Below are positions 5,270-12,275 of a DNA stretch of 14,011 bases, one piece after another. Position 1 is the stretch's first letter; each line of letters starts with the position of its first letter. The DNA is taken from NCBI GenBank assembly GCA_943359405.1, contig CALRHO010000016.1, positions 1 to 14,011 on the forward strand, in the 5' to 3' direction. This DNA is from Candidatus Nomurabacteria bacterium. Its GTDB lineage: Bacteria; Patescibacteriota; Minisyncoccia; Phycocordibacterales; UBA918. The position numbers were made by a program, and so were the translations under genes. The notes under the pieces were generated by a model that saw only the letters and a list, made by a program, of their open reading frames with translations, was not told where the DNA came from and searched no databases.

Positions 5270-7672
5270 TCGGGGAAGTTCGTAATCACTCAACTCATTC
5301 CAATTTGGTCCCACTGCCACATCAACCTTCAGCGGCACCCCGTACGTCTCTCGCTCATGCATTACACCCTCCATTATCGCTGCCACTCTTGGAAGCACAT
5401 CAGCGAGGGCATCTTCCGCTACCTCAAAAACTAGTTCGTCGTGGACCTGTAGCAGCATCCGAACCTTCTCGGTCTTACCTGCCATCACGAGATAGGCATA
5501 CACTTCATTCATCGCTATCCGCATGAGGTCAGCAGCTGTTCCTTGTACCGGCGCGTTGATAGCCATCCGCTCGGCACTAGCTCGAATAAACGGCTGGCTC
5601 GAGGTAATACCAGGAAACTGTCGCCTCCGGCCAAAGAGGGTTTCGGTATAACCATGTGTGCGCGCGTACGCCTTGGTCTCTTCAAGATATTCAGCAAGGC
5701 GTGTGAAAGTGTGGAAGTATGCATTGAGAAAGGCCTGGGCTTCTTCGCGACTCGTACCTTCACCAAGATTCTGCCGAAGCGCCACCACTCCCATACCATA
5801 GAGAATACCAAAATTAATCACCTTGGCTTTACGGCGCATCTCGCTCGTTACGGCGTTGGCGTCCACACCAAACACGCGCACCGCTACTCCAGTATGTACG
5901 TCCTCCCCACGCCGAAAGATATCAATCAGTTTTGTATCGTGCGCAAGAATGGCAGCAATCCGTAACTCAATCTGCGAATAGTCGATGGAGACAATCTGGT
6001 AGCCGGGTGCGGCTATGAAGGCTTGGCGAATGGCACGACTCTCAGCAGTGCGAATGGGAATATTCTGGAGTCCGGGGTTTTGTGTCGCCATGCGACCGGT
6101 TGCCGCACCGGTCTGAATGAAGGTCGTATGAAGCCGACCATCCTCCGCTACAAACGTTGGTAGGTTATCGACATATGTGGAAACGAGTTTTTGGAGCTCA
6201 CGATACCGCAGTATTCGTTCGATGATAGGGTGCTCGCCGCGGAGCTTCTCGAGCTCCGACTCCTTGGTCGAACGCTGGCCACCAGCAGTTTTCTTTTGGT
6301 TTTTTGGTACAAGGCCGAGGCGGTCAAAGATAACGTCGCCCAGTTGCTTGGGTGAGTTAAGGTTAAATGCCGTCCCCGCATCAGCGTAAATGGCTGTTTC
6401 GAGTTCAGTCAGCTCCGCATGCATGATCTTGGCGAGCGATCTCAGATACGGTACGTCAAGCAAGATACCGTTTTCGTGCATATGGTCGAGCACGGCCATC
6501 AGTGGCTCTTCGATGTCGGTAAACAAATGCCAAAGTCTGGCTGCTTTGAGTTTAGTCTCGAGGGTTGCTACGATTTTTGGCAGGTCGGCAGTATCAAAAA
6601 ATGCCTGCCCGTAGTCAATAAGATCTTCGTATGTCGCGTTGGTACGCTCGCTCTCAAGCAGCCACAGCAGGAGCGCTCCCCGTCGCACAAGCGCAAAATC
6701 AGCTGGCGGCAACACCGCTGCCTGCTGCTCGGCTTCGGTCACTGCAAACAGCGTCTTGACCCGTCCAGTGAGGGAGCGAAAGCCTAATTCGGTAAACAGT
6801 GCGAGGATGGCTGCCGGGTCAGCATGGGTGCGCCAAGCCGTACTCCCAAGATCAAACGGTACCGGCGCGTCGGTACGAATCGTGGCAAGCATTTTAGAAA
6901 AGCGTGCCTCCTCTTCGCCATTTTTGAGAAGTTCAATAACACGCGGCTTGATACCAGCAGCCAGAAAAGGCCCCTCACCTTCCTTGAGTTTTTTATAGAG
7001 GGTATCGAGGTCACCAAACGTGGTCAGGAGTTCGGTCGCCGTCTTTTCGCCAATGCCAACAATCCCCGGGATATTGTCACTCGTATCGCCGCGCAGCCCT
7101 TTGTAGTCAGGGACCAGAGCTGGTGAGAATCCAAAACGTTCATGTACCGCTGTTTCATTGTACAAAATCGTATCTTTAATCCCTTTCTTAAGCGTATAGA
7201 CCACTACCCGCTCTCCCTCGACACACTGGAGCGTGTCCATGTCACCGGAGGCAATCACCACCCGCAGGTGCTTATCACTTTTAGTGAGATGTGCAATCGT
7301 GCCGAGCACGTCATCGGCCTCAAAACCCGGATGCTCGTAGATAGGAATACCAAACGCGGCAAACAGTGCCCGGGAGCGCTCAATCTGAGCAACCAGCGTG
7401 TCGTCGGTTTTTTGGCGCTTACCTTTATAGCCATCAAAAGCAGTGTGACGGTGGGTTGGTTCTGGCAGATCGTAGCAGGCCGCAATATAGTCGGGATTAA
7501 ACTCTTCGATAATACGTAGCGTCATCGTCACCACGCCATAGAGTGCGCCGGTAGGATCGCCACCCGGGGAGGTAAAATCGGGTAGCGCATGAAAGGCCCG
7601 GTGCAAAATCGCATGAGCGTCGAGAAGGACGAGCGTTTCAGCAGCTGCAGCGACTTTGGTGGCTCGAGACAT
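5267..7672 (-). CDS. polA: DNA polymerase I with 5' nuclease, lacking an intact 3'-5' exonuclease
   Basis: An 801-residue protein. Residues about 12-290 form the 5'-3' nuclease domain: LLDAHAILHRAFHALP, GFEADDVLGTIA, ASGDMDT and GLRGDTSDNIPGIVGIGEKTA supply the acidic metal ligands and the helix-hairpin-helix. Residues about 295-390 stand where the proofreading exonuclease should be; the stretch is only about 95 residues and shows no DxE motif, so proofreading is probably absent, as in Taq-type enzymes. The polymerase domain follows: motif A DYSQIELR (564-571), motif B RRKAKVINFGILYG (613-626) with the O-helix Phe, and motif C VHDE (743-746). Role: gap filling and primer removal. The ATG at 7670-7672 was preferred over an in-frame TTG three codons upstream. 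tsaE lies 66 nt upstream and holA follows. Confidence 0.97.
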   Translation of the reverse strand: MSRATKVAAAAETLVLLDAHAILHRAFHALPDFTSPGGDPTGALYGVVTMTLRIIEEFNPDYIAACYDLPEPTHRHTAFDGYKGKRQKTDDTLVAQIERSRALFAAFGIPIYEHPGFEADDVLGTIAHLTKSDKHLRVVIASGDMDTLQCVEGERVVVYTLKKGIKDTILYNETAVHERFGFSPALVPDYKGLRGDTSDNIPGIVGIGEKTATELLTTFGDLDTLYKKLKEGEGPFLAAGIKPRVIELLKNGEEEARFSKMLATIRTDAPVPFDLGSTAWRTHADPAAILALFTELGFRSLTGRVKTLFAVTEAEQQAAVLPPADFALVRRGALLLWLLESERTNATYEDLIDYGQAFFDTADLPKIVATLETKLKAARLWHLFTDIEEPLMAVLDHMHENGILLDVPYLRSLAKIMHAELTELETAIYADAGTAFNLNSPKQLGDVIFDRLGLVPKNQKKTAGGQRSTKESELEKLRGEHPIIERILRYRELQKLVSTYVDNLPTFVAEDGRLHTTFIQTGAATGRMATQNPGLQNIPIRTAESRAIRQAFIAAPGYQIVSIDYSQIELRIAAILAHDTKLIDIFRRGEDVHTGVAVRVFGVDANAVTSEMRRKAKVINFGILYGMGVVALRQNLGEGTSREEAQAFLNAYFHTFTRLAEYLEETKAYARTHGYTETLFGRRRQFPGITSSQPFIRASAERMAINAPVQGTAADLMRIAMNEVYAYLVMAGKTEKVRMLLQVHDELVFEVAEDALADVLPRVAAIMEGVMHERETYGVPLKVDVAVGPNWNELSDYELPR

Positions 7673-7682
7673 AGGCGTCAAA

Positions 7683-7700
7683 TACTATGTGGCTAGTATA
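7683..7700 (-). promoter_or_regulatory. two candidate -10 boxes for polA
   Basis: On the minus strand TATACT (7700-7695) lies 22 nt and TAGTAT (7688-7683) lies 10 nt before the ATG at 7672. The second would again give an almost leaderless mRNA. Just upstream (7701-7728) a GC-rich imperfect hairpin, CCGCCCCGCA with TGCGGGCGG, lies between tsaE and polA; it lacks a T-run, so it is at most a weak terminator. Confidence 0.4.
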
Positions 7701-7738
7701 CCGCCCCGCAGCACGTTTGTGCGGGCGGGAGCCCCTTG

Positions 7739-8173
7739 CTACCACGACCGAGTAATGGTGCGACTATCATCGGGATTGAGTGTAAAAGTTAGGGTTGGCA
7801 CCGTCATTGGCAACGCCGCCACCACCCGCTCTACCCACTCAATAACGACAAGGGTCTGTGGCTGGACTAACACTTCCCCAAAGCGCAGCGGGGCAAGTTC
7901 AGAGAGTGACTCAATGCGATAGGCATCCATATGTACGAGGTGTCGGAATTGTTCACTACCTGTCTCGTACCCGCGCAGTATGAGATACGTTGGACTCGTA
8001 ACTGTTTCTGTTACACCGAGGTGGCGCGCGAGCGCTTGGACAAATGTCGTCTTCCCTGCCCCTAAGTCACCGGAAAGACCAAGAACTGTAGCCCTCGCAG
8101 AAGCGGCGGGCAGTGTTTTGAGGATTTCCCCCGCCAAACTTTCAAGTTCTGAGAGCGAAGTAATAGTGTTCAT
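7739..8173 (-). CDS. tsaE: tRNA threonylcarbamoyladenosine biosynthesis ATPase TsaE
   Basis: A 144-residue P-loop ATPase. TsaE works with TsaB and TsaD to make t6A37 in ANN-decoding tRNAs, including tRNA-Lys. Walker A is GDLGAGKTTF (35-44). The family's switch region is TVTSPTYLI (58-66), with SPTY typical. HMDAYRIES (81-89) and VVIEWVER (109-116) are the other TsaE signatures (the HxDxYR and EW motifs). Length is normal (about 140-160). The start is the ATG at 8171-8173. An A/T-rich stretch directly upstream holds minus-strand -10-like boxes (TATATT at 8183-8178). It is the first gene of the run tsaE-polA-holA. Confidence 0.95.
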   Translation of the reverse strand: MNTITSLSELESLAGEILKTLPAASARATVLGLSGDLGAGKTTFVQALARHLGVTETVTSPTYLILRGYETGSEQFRHLVHMDAYRIESLSELAPLRFGEVLVQPQTLVVIEWVERVVAALPMTVPTLTFTLNPDDSRTITRSW

Positions 8174-8454
8174 AAAAAATATAATCGCGATTGGTATAAA
8201 AGTAGAACGAGCCGCCGCTTCTGTCCAGTCAATATTAGACTGGGTGAAGCGGCTTATCTATATCCAGGCAGCATCATGGGCAGATGGATATTGGCCAAGG
8301 GATAAAATAGACCCAGACGAACCCCTTGTATAGAACTGGACCAACCAAGGGCACTACGGTTACAAACAAAAAAAGATTGTGACCGGCTTTGTGAAAACTA
8401 TATTAAGCAGCCATCAACTTAGTTTCACATTACTATAAAAATTGGCTTTGTAAC
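8174..8454. other. intergenic region between tsaE and pilB with hairpins and -10 boxes
   Basis: No convincing gene. On the plus strand a consensus TATAAT (8180-8185) and an extended TGg-TATAAA (8192-8200) face pilB. A strong interrupted hairpin follows: GCCGCTTC (8214-8221) with GAAGCGGC (8246-8253), continued by CCAGTC (8225-8230) with GACTGG (8238-8243). A second hairpin pairs ATATCCA (8260-8266) with TGGATAT (8285-8291). One plus-strand frame ends at 8333 with a protein-like tail (AASWADGYWPRDKIDPDEPLV) but has no proper start; it may be a gene remnant or chance. The rest, 8334-8454, is AT-rich, with TATAAA at 8434-8439. The region could be a pilB leader or a small RNA. Confidence 0.4.
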
Positions 8455-8470
8455 ATGACCCGGCCCGGCA

Positions 8471-8490
8471 TGCTACAATTTTTTGTAGCA
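8471..8490 (+). promoter_or_regulatory. extended -10 box inside a perfect inverted repeat, before pilB
   Basis: TGc-TACAAT (8471-8479) is an extended -10 placed 20 nt before the ATG at 8500. It is embedded in a perfect 8-bp inverted repeat, TGCTACAA-TTTT-TTGTAGCA (8471-8490). Such symmetry over a -10 box could be an operator, or a short hairpin at the 5' end of the mRNA. Confidence 0.45.
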
Positions 8491-8499
8491 CTTGAGCCT

Positions 8500-10185
8500 A
8501 TGCCGCAATTTAATGATCAACTCGCCAACAATCGCCTTAAAGACCTCCATGCTGCCGAGGAGGAGCGGCTTATTGAAACTCTAGCCGCTCGCTACGGTTA
8601 CGAGTACATCAATCTTCGTGGCTATACCATAAACCCCAGCGCCCTTTCTGAAATACCCGAAGCGCAGGCCCGTGCCGCTAACCTCGTTGCCTTTGATCGC
8701 TCAGTTAACACAATAAAAATAGCAGTCAAAAGCCCCCACGACCCCGCCGTCGCACCGCGTATTGAAGCCCTTGTACAGCGTGGGCTTACCCCTCAGCTTT
8801 TTATGTGTTCGAGTGCAAGCCTCAATCACGCGTACGCTCGCTACGCTGACCTTACAACCACGACCGCCAAGAAGAAAGGGGTGTTCGATTTTGACGAAGA
8901 GGATATTTCACGCTTGGCTACCAATATTCGTTCTCTAGCTGACGTTCGCGCTACCATGACCACAATCGGCACGAGTTCAAACGCCCGTCGCGTGACTGAG
9001 ACTCTTGAGCTGGTCTTTGCGGGCGCGCTTGCGCTTGATGCTTCAGATATCCACGTCGAACCGGAAGAGACGGGCGTTCGCCTTCGTTATCGTCTCGATG
9101 GTGTACTGCATGACATTGTTGATATTGATAACTATATCTACGGGCGCCTCATGTCTCGCCTTAAACTCCTTGCGGGCATGACACTTAACAAAAAGCAGGA
9201 AGCCCAGGACGGTCGCTTTACCTTCTCCCTGGGCGAACGTGAAATTGAGATCCGAGTATCAGTTATTCCCGCCGCCCTTGGTGAATCTATCGTCATGCGT
9301 CTACTCGATCCCGGGGTAGCTAGTTTTTCGATGGACAAACTCCGACTCTCCGACATTATGCGCCGTGTCATGGAAGTAGAGCTGAAGAAGAAAACAGGCA
9401 TGATTATTACTACTGGTCCTACCGGTTCAGGAAAGACTACTGCCCTCTACGCCTTTCTCCAGCAAGTGCACCAGCCCGACACCAAAATTATCACCATCGA
9501 AAACCCGGTTGAGTACAAACTCGAAGGTATCGTCCAAACTCAAACCAGTCCTGACTACACATTTTCTTCAGGCCTCCGCTCAGTACTGCGACAGGACCCC
9601 GATGTTATTATGGTGGGAGAGATTCGGGATAAGGAGGTAGCCGAGACAGCACTCCAAGCCGCCAACACCGGCCACCTGGTCTTCACCACCCTACACACCA
9701 ACAACGCCGTTGGTGGCTTTCCACGCCTTATTAATCTGGGCGCCAACCCACTCACCTTCAAGAGTGCTATCAATATCATACTTGGCCAGCGCTTGGTCCG
9801 CCTCCTCTGTCCCGACTGCAAACGCGCCCGTCAAGCGACCGCTAACGAAACAGTGATTATTGATCGAGTGATGACCGATCACCCTCAACCTCCAGCAATC
9901 AACCGTCCCTTCACCATCTTTGAGGCCGGTCCTGGCTGTGCCACCTGTGGTACCACGGGTTATAAGAGTCGCGTTGGTATCTTTGAGGCTATCTTGATGA
10001 CTGATGCGGTAGAAGAGGCCGTATTGCGAGATCCTCGTGAGCACGTAATTCTCGAAGCCGCCAAGCAACAAGGTATCCCTTCGATGGTACAGGACGGCAT
10101 GCTGAAAGTGCTCCACGGCGAAACCTCTCTTGCTGAACTCGAGCGTGTCGTTGAACTTCCGCGCGAAGCGGGTGATCCGGTCTAA
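8500..10185 (+). CDS. pilB: PilB/GspE-type ATPase of type IV pilus or type II secretion
   Basis: A 561-residue hexameric motor ATPase of the GspE/PulE/PilB family, which drives pilin assembly at the cytoplasmic face. Residues about 20-115 resemble the N-terminal MshEN-type domain (YGYEYINLRGYTINPSALSEIPE). The central N2 domain (about 170-290) has DASDIHVEP and RLDGVLHD. Walker A is GPTGSGKTT (306-314), the Asp-box region is ITIENPVEY, Walker B is DVIMVGEIRD (368-377), and the His box is HLVFTTLHTN. Four cysteines in CPDC (437, 440) and CATC (480, 483) form the zinc site typical of PilB and GspE. The ATG at 8500 was chosen because an earlier in-frame ATG (8455) would place the strong -10 and inverted repeat inside the gene. 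No other pilus gene is in the window. A terminator follows. Confidence 0.93.
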   Translation: MPQFNDQLANNRLKDLHAAEEERLIETLAARYGYEYINLRGYTINPSALSEIPEAQARAANLVAFDRSVNTIKIAVKSPHDPAVAPRIEALVQRGLTPQLFMCSSASLNHAYARYADLTTTTAKKKGVFDFDEEDISRLATNIRSLADVRATMTTIGTSSNARRVTETLELVFAGALALDASDIHVEPEETGVRLRYRLDGVLHDIVDIDNYIYGRLMSRLKLLAGMTLNKKQEAQDGRFTFSLGEREIEIRVSVIPAALGESIVMRLLDPGVASFSMDKLRLSDIMRRVMEVELKKKTGMIITTGPTGSGKTTALYAFLQQVHQPDTKIITIENPVEYKLEGIVQTQTSPDYTFSSGLRSVLRQDPDVIMVGEIRDKEVAETALQAANTGHLVFTTLHTNNAVGGFPRLINLGANPLTFKSAINIILGQRLVRLLCPDCKRARQATANETVIIDRVMTDHPQPPAINRPFTIFEAGPGCATCGTTGYKSRVGIFEAILMTDAVEEAVLRDPREHVILEAAKQQGIPSMVQDGMLKVLHGETSLAELERVVELPREAGDPV

Positions 10186-10191
10186 CCAAGA

Positions 10192-10226
10192 CACAAAACT
10201 CCACATCTTTGGTGTGGAGTTTTGTG
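10192..10226 (+). terminator. intrinsic terminator after pilB
   Basis: A perfect 14-bp stem (10192-10205 with 10213-10226; CTCCACA core) with a 7-nt loop. The ascending arm carries AAAA and the descending arm TTTT. It begins 6 nt after the stop codon. A second, AT-rich perfect 8-bp hairpin follows at 10230-10252 (TGTATTTC with GAAATACA). Confidence 0.8.
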
Positions 10227-10282
10227 GGGTGTATTTCAGTGACAGAAATACATAGTGGTCAAGAAGACAATGCTACAGGCTG

Positions 10283-10291
10283 TGCTATAGT
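10283..10291 (+). promoter_or_regulatory. extended -10 box of a putative small RNA
   Basis: TGc-TATAGT (10283-10291) would start transcription near 10298, exactly where the strongly paired region begins. The hexamer is the same as that of the tRNA-Lys promoter. No clear -35 box. Confidence 0.5.
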
Positions 10292-10297
10292 CGGCAA

Positions 10298-10541
10298 CAG
10301 GAGCGACCTTTTCCAGACGATAACTCTCTAAGCAAACTTTCCGCATAGAAAAGTGAATGCCGCGCTAAGGAAATGTGTCGCACTCTCACTCAAGGTGAAC
10401 GCCACACAAACCTCGCAACGCACTCGCGTTGCTTAGAGAGTTATCAGCTGGAAAGAAAAGCAATGCCGTGTTACCACCTTATAATTGGTGGTAAGGAGCA
10501 TCACACTTGGTCGCCTGCAAAGGCTCCGACAGTGGTCGGGG
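10298..10541 (+). ncRNA. putative structured non-coding RNA upstream of ruvB (unassigned)
   Basis: No protein gene is plausible here, but the plus strand folds extensively. A closing helix pairs parts of 10298-10308 (CAGGAGCGACC) with 10509-10517 (GGTCGCCTG). Inside it, TTTCCAG (10310-10316) pairs with CTGGAAA (10448-10454), then after a 2x2 internal loop a perfect 17-bp helix joins 10319-10335 to 10429-10445. The enclosed part holds TCAC-loop-GTGA, GTGT/ACAC pairs, and GCAACGC-ACTC-GCGTTGC (10415-10432), which competes with the end of the long helix. A separate hairpin pairs TTACCACC (10471-10478) with GGTGGTAA (10487-10494), and CTCCGAC (10524-10530) pairs with GTCGGGG (10535-10541). I checked for hallmarks of tmRNA, RNase P RNA and SRP RNA and found none. 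6S RNA cannot be judged by eye. The 3' end is uncertain (up to about 10560). Confidence 0.55.
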
Positions 10542-10646
10542 GGGCTACCGAGAGAACACGTTACTCATAGATAATAGCATACTAGGTGCTGTTTGTCAAT
10601 AGAAGCCTGTTTGGGGCCGGCAGGTCACTCACTGTGGGGTTATTTT

Positions 10647-10655
10647 TGGTATACT
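10647..10655 (+). promoter_or_regulatory. extended -10 box of the ruvB operon
   Basis: TGg-TATACT (10647-10655) lies 28 nt before the ruvB ATG. Directly behind it is AGGAGG (10656-10661), a perfect Shine-Dalgarno sequence, but it lies 4 nt before an in-frame TTG (10666) and 22 nt before the ATG (10684). A transcript starting near 10662 would not contain it. Confidence 0.5.
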
Positions 10656-10683
10656 AGGAGGGTATTTGCCCCACCTCTCCACC

Positions 10684-11703
10684 ATGGATTCCCACACCTC
10701 TCCTCACTCCCCCGGCCGCACCATTACCAAAGACGACAGCGGGGCACTCGACCGTACGTTACGCCCAGATTCTTGGGAGGCATATGTTGGTCAAAGCAAA
10801 ATTAAAGAGAATCTTCGCATCCTCCTGACTGCCGCCCGGGAGCGTGGTCACGCCGCGGAACACGTACTGCTCTATGGACCGCCAGGCCTCGGTAAAACTA
10901 CCCTTGCCCACCTCATCGCAAAGACCCTCGGCACTAATATGCGTACGACATCTGGGCCAGCGATTGAACGAGTGGGTGATTTGGCGGCTGTTCTCACAAA
11001 CCTCTCACCGGGTGATGTGCTCTTTATTGATGAAATTCACCGCCTCTCAAAAACCATTGAGGAGGTCCTCTATCCAGCCATGGAGTCGGGGGTACTCGAC
11101 ATCATTATTGGCAAAGGCCCCTCTGCTCGTACCGTCCAACTCGACCTACCACCTTTTACGCTCGTAGCTGCCACCACTCGCATCTCGCTCCTCTCTGCGC
11201 CACTACGATCACGCTTTTCGGGTGGAACCTTCCGACTCGAGTTCTATACCGACGACGAAATTGGAAAGATTCTTACCCGCTCGTCCGGACTCCTCGGCAT
11301 GGCTGTTAGCGACGAGGTAGTGCGTAATATTGCGAGACGCTGTCGTGCCACCCCCCGCACTGCCAACTATCTCCTTAAGCGTTGCCGCGATCTTGCTCAA
11401 CTGGAAGGTGGCGCACTATCACCTGACATAGTTGACCGCACCTTTACCCTCCTCGAGGTCGATCTCCTTGGTCTTGGTGCCCCTGACCGCGCTGTGCTCG
11501 ACGCTATTATCAATAAGTTTGGCGGCGGGCCAGTCGGACTCAACACCATCGCCGCCGCAACCGGTGAAGAGCAGTCGACCATCGAAGACGTGATTGAGCC
11601 GTACCTCATCCGACAAGGCCTTATCGAGCGCACCCCGCGCGGCCGGGTTACTACTGCCGCGGCCAATGATCACCTAGCACGTTTTGAACACAGCAACACT
11701 TAA
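10684..11703 (+). CDS. ruvB: Holliday junction branch migration ATPase RuvB
   Basis: A 339-residue AAA+ motor that pumps DNA through the RuvA-bound junction. The entry motif is LRPDSWEAYVGQSKIKENL (26-44), Walker A GPPGLGKTT (65-73), Walker B LFIDEIHRL (113-121), sensor I AATTR (162-166), the arginine-finger region PLRSRF (173-178) and sensor II RATPRTANYLLKR (221-233). The C-terminal winged helix (about 265-335) has GLNTIAAATGEEQSTIEDVIEPYLIRQGLIERTPRGR, typical of the family. The loop after the finger (FSGGTFRLEFYT) is slightly longer than the usual FGxxxRLEFY. The start was set at the ATG at 10684; an in-frame TTG at 10666 with a good Shine-Dalgarno sequence would add six residues. yebC follows after 15 nt and ruvC is third. 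Confidence 0.96.
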   Translation: MDSHTSPHSPGRTITKDDSGALDRTLRPDSWEAYVGQSKIKENLRILLTAARERGHAAEHVLLYGPPGLGKTTLAHLIAKTLGTNMRTTSGPAIERVGDLAAVLTNLSPGDVLFIDEIHRLSKTIEEVLYPAMESGVLDIIIGKGPSARTVQLDLPPFTLVAATTRISLLSAPLRSRFSGGTFRLEFYTDDEIGKILTRSSGLLGMAVSDEVVRNIARRCRATPRTANYLLKRCRDLAQLEGGALSPDIVDRTFTLLEVDLLGLGAPDRAVLDAIINKFGGGPVGLNTIAAATGEEQSTIEDVIEPYLIRQGLIERTPRGRVTTAAANDHLARFEHSNT

Positions 11704-11718
11704 GGTGGGTTTTCTCGT

Positions 11719-12273
11719 ATGTCCGGACACAATAAGTGGTCAAAGATTAAACACAAGAAAGCAGCAAGTGACGCCGCCAAAGGTCGTCTGTTTACCAAAC
11801 ACGCTGCCGTTATTGCCATGGAGTCACGGAAGGCTAGCGGTAACGTCGCATCAGCCGGTCTGGCTGCCGCCATTGAGCGCGCCAAGGCCGACTCAATGCC
11901 CAAAGAAAATATTGAGCGCGCGATTGCTAAGGGTCGGGGCACCGATGGGGCGGCCATGACCGAAGTACTCTTTGAAACCTTTGGTCCGGGTGGTGTAGCC
12001 ATGCTCATTACCGCTGTCACCGATAACAACAATCGAACCAGTCAGGAAGTGAAGCATATCTTGAGTAAAGCCGGCTATCCGCTCGGGGCACCGGGGTCAG
12101 CGGTTTGGGCGTTTGTTAAATCTGGTACTGGCACCTATACACCCACTATGCCAATGGGCCTGAGTGACGAAGATGGTGAAGCACTCGGTAACCTTATCGA
12201 AGTCCTGGAGGAGCAGGCCGATGTCCAGGAAATCTTTACTACTGCCGACTCAAGTGACCACGAGACCAACTAA
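11719..12273 (+). CDS. YebC/PmpR family protein, short form
   Basis: A 184-residue member of the YebC/PmpR (TACO1) family, described as DNA-binding regulators and, for some members, as translation factors relieving ribosome stalling. The N-terminus MSGHNKWSKIKHKKAASDAAKGRLFTK is the diagnostic start. It is followed by AAIERAKADSMPKENIERAIAKG, FETFGPGGVAMLITAVTDNNNRT and AGYPLGAPGSAVWAF. Usual members have about 240-250 residues. Here, after about residue 135, the text jumps to the C-terminal helix and strand (LSDEDGEALGNLIEVLEEQADVQEIFTTAD), so roughly 55-60 residues of the domain 2/3 region are missing. It sits between ruvB and ruvC, 15 nt after the first and 2 nt before the second. A yebC-ruvC neighbourhood is common in bacteria, which supports the operon. 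Confidence 0.92.
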   Translation: MSGHNKWSKIKHKKAASDAAKGRLFTKHAAVIAMESRKASGNVASAGLAAAIERAKADSMPKENIERAIAKGRGTDGAAMTEVLFETFGPGGVAMLITAVTDNNNRTSQEVKHILSKAGYPLGAPGSAVWAFVKSGTGTYTPTMPMGLSDEDGEALGNLIEVLEEQADVQEIFTTADSSDHETN

Positions 12274-12275
12274 CT

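Noticed and set aside
8455..8499. Upstream ATG for pilB adding 15 residues
   Set aside because: It would put the extended -10 box and the perfect inverted repeat inside the gene, and the extra residues lack family resemblance; kept as an alternative only.
10298..10560. tmRNA, RNase P RNA or SRP RNA as identity of the folded region
   Set aside because: No tRNA-like T-arm (GGTTCGA) and tag frame for tmRNA, no GAGGAAAGTCC or ACAGAA-type conserved blocks for RNase P RNA, and no GGAAGG-type apical domain of SRP RNA.
10373..10570. Open frame of 65 codons in the spacer before ruvB
   Set aside because: It lies within the folded RNA candidate and has no Shine-Dalgarno sequence, promoter or family resemblance.
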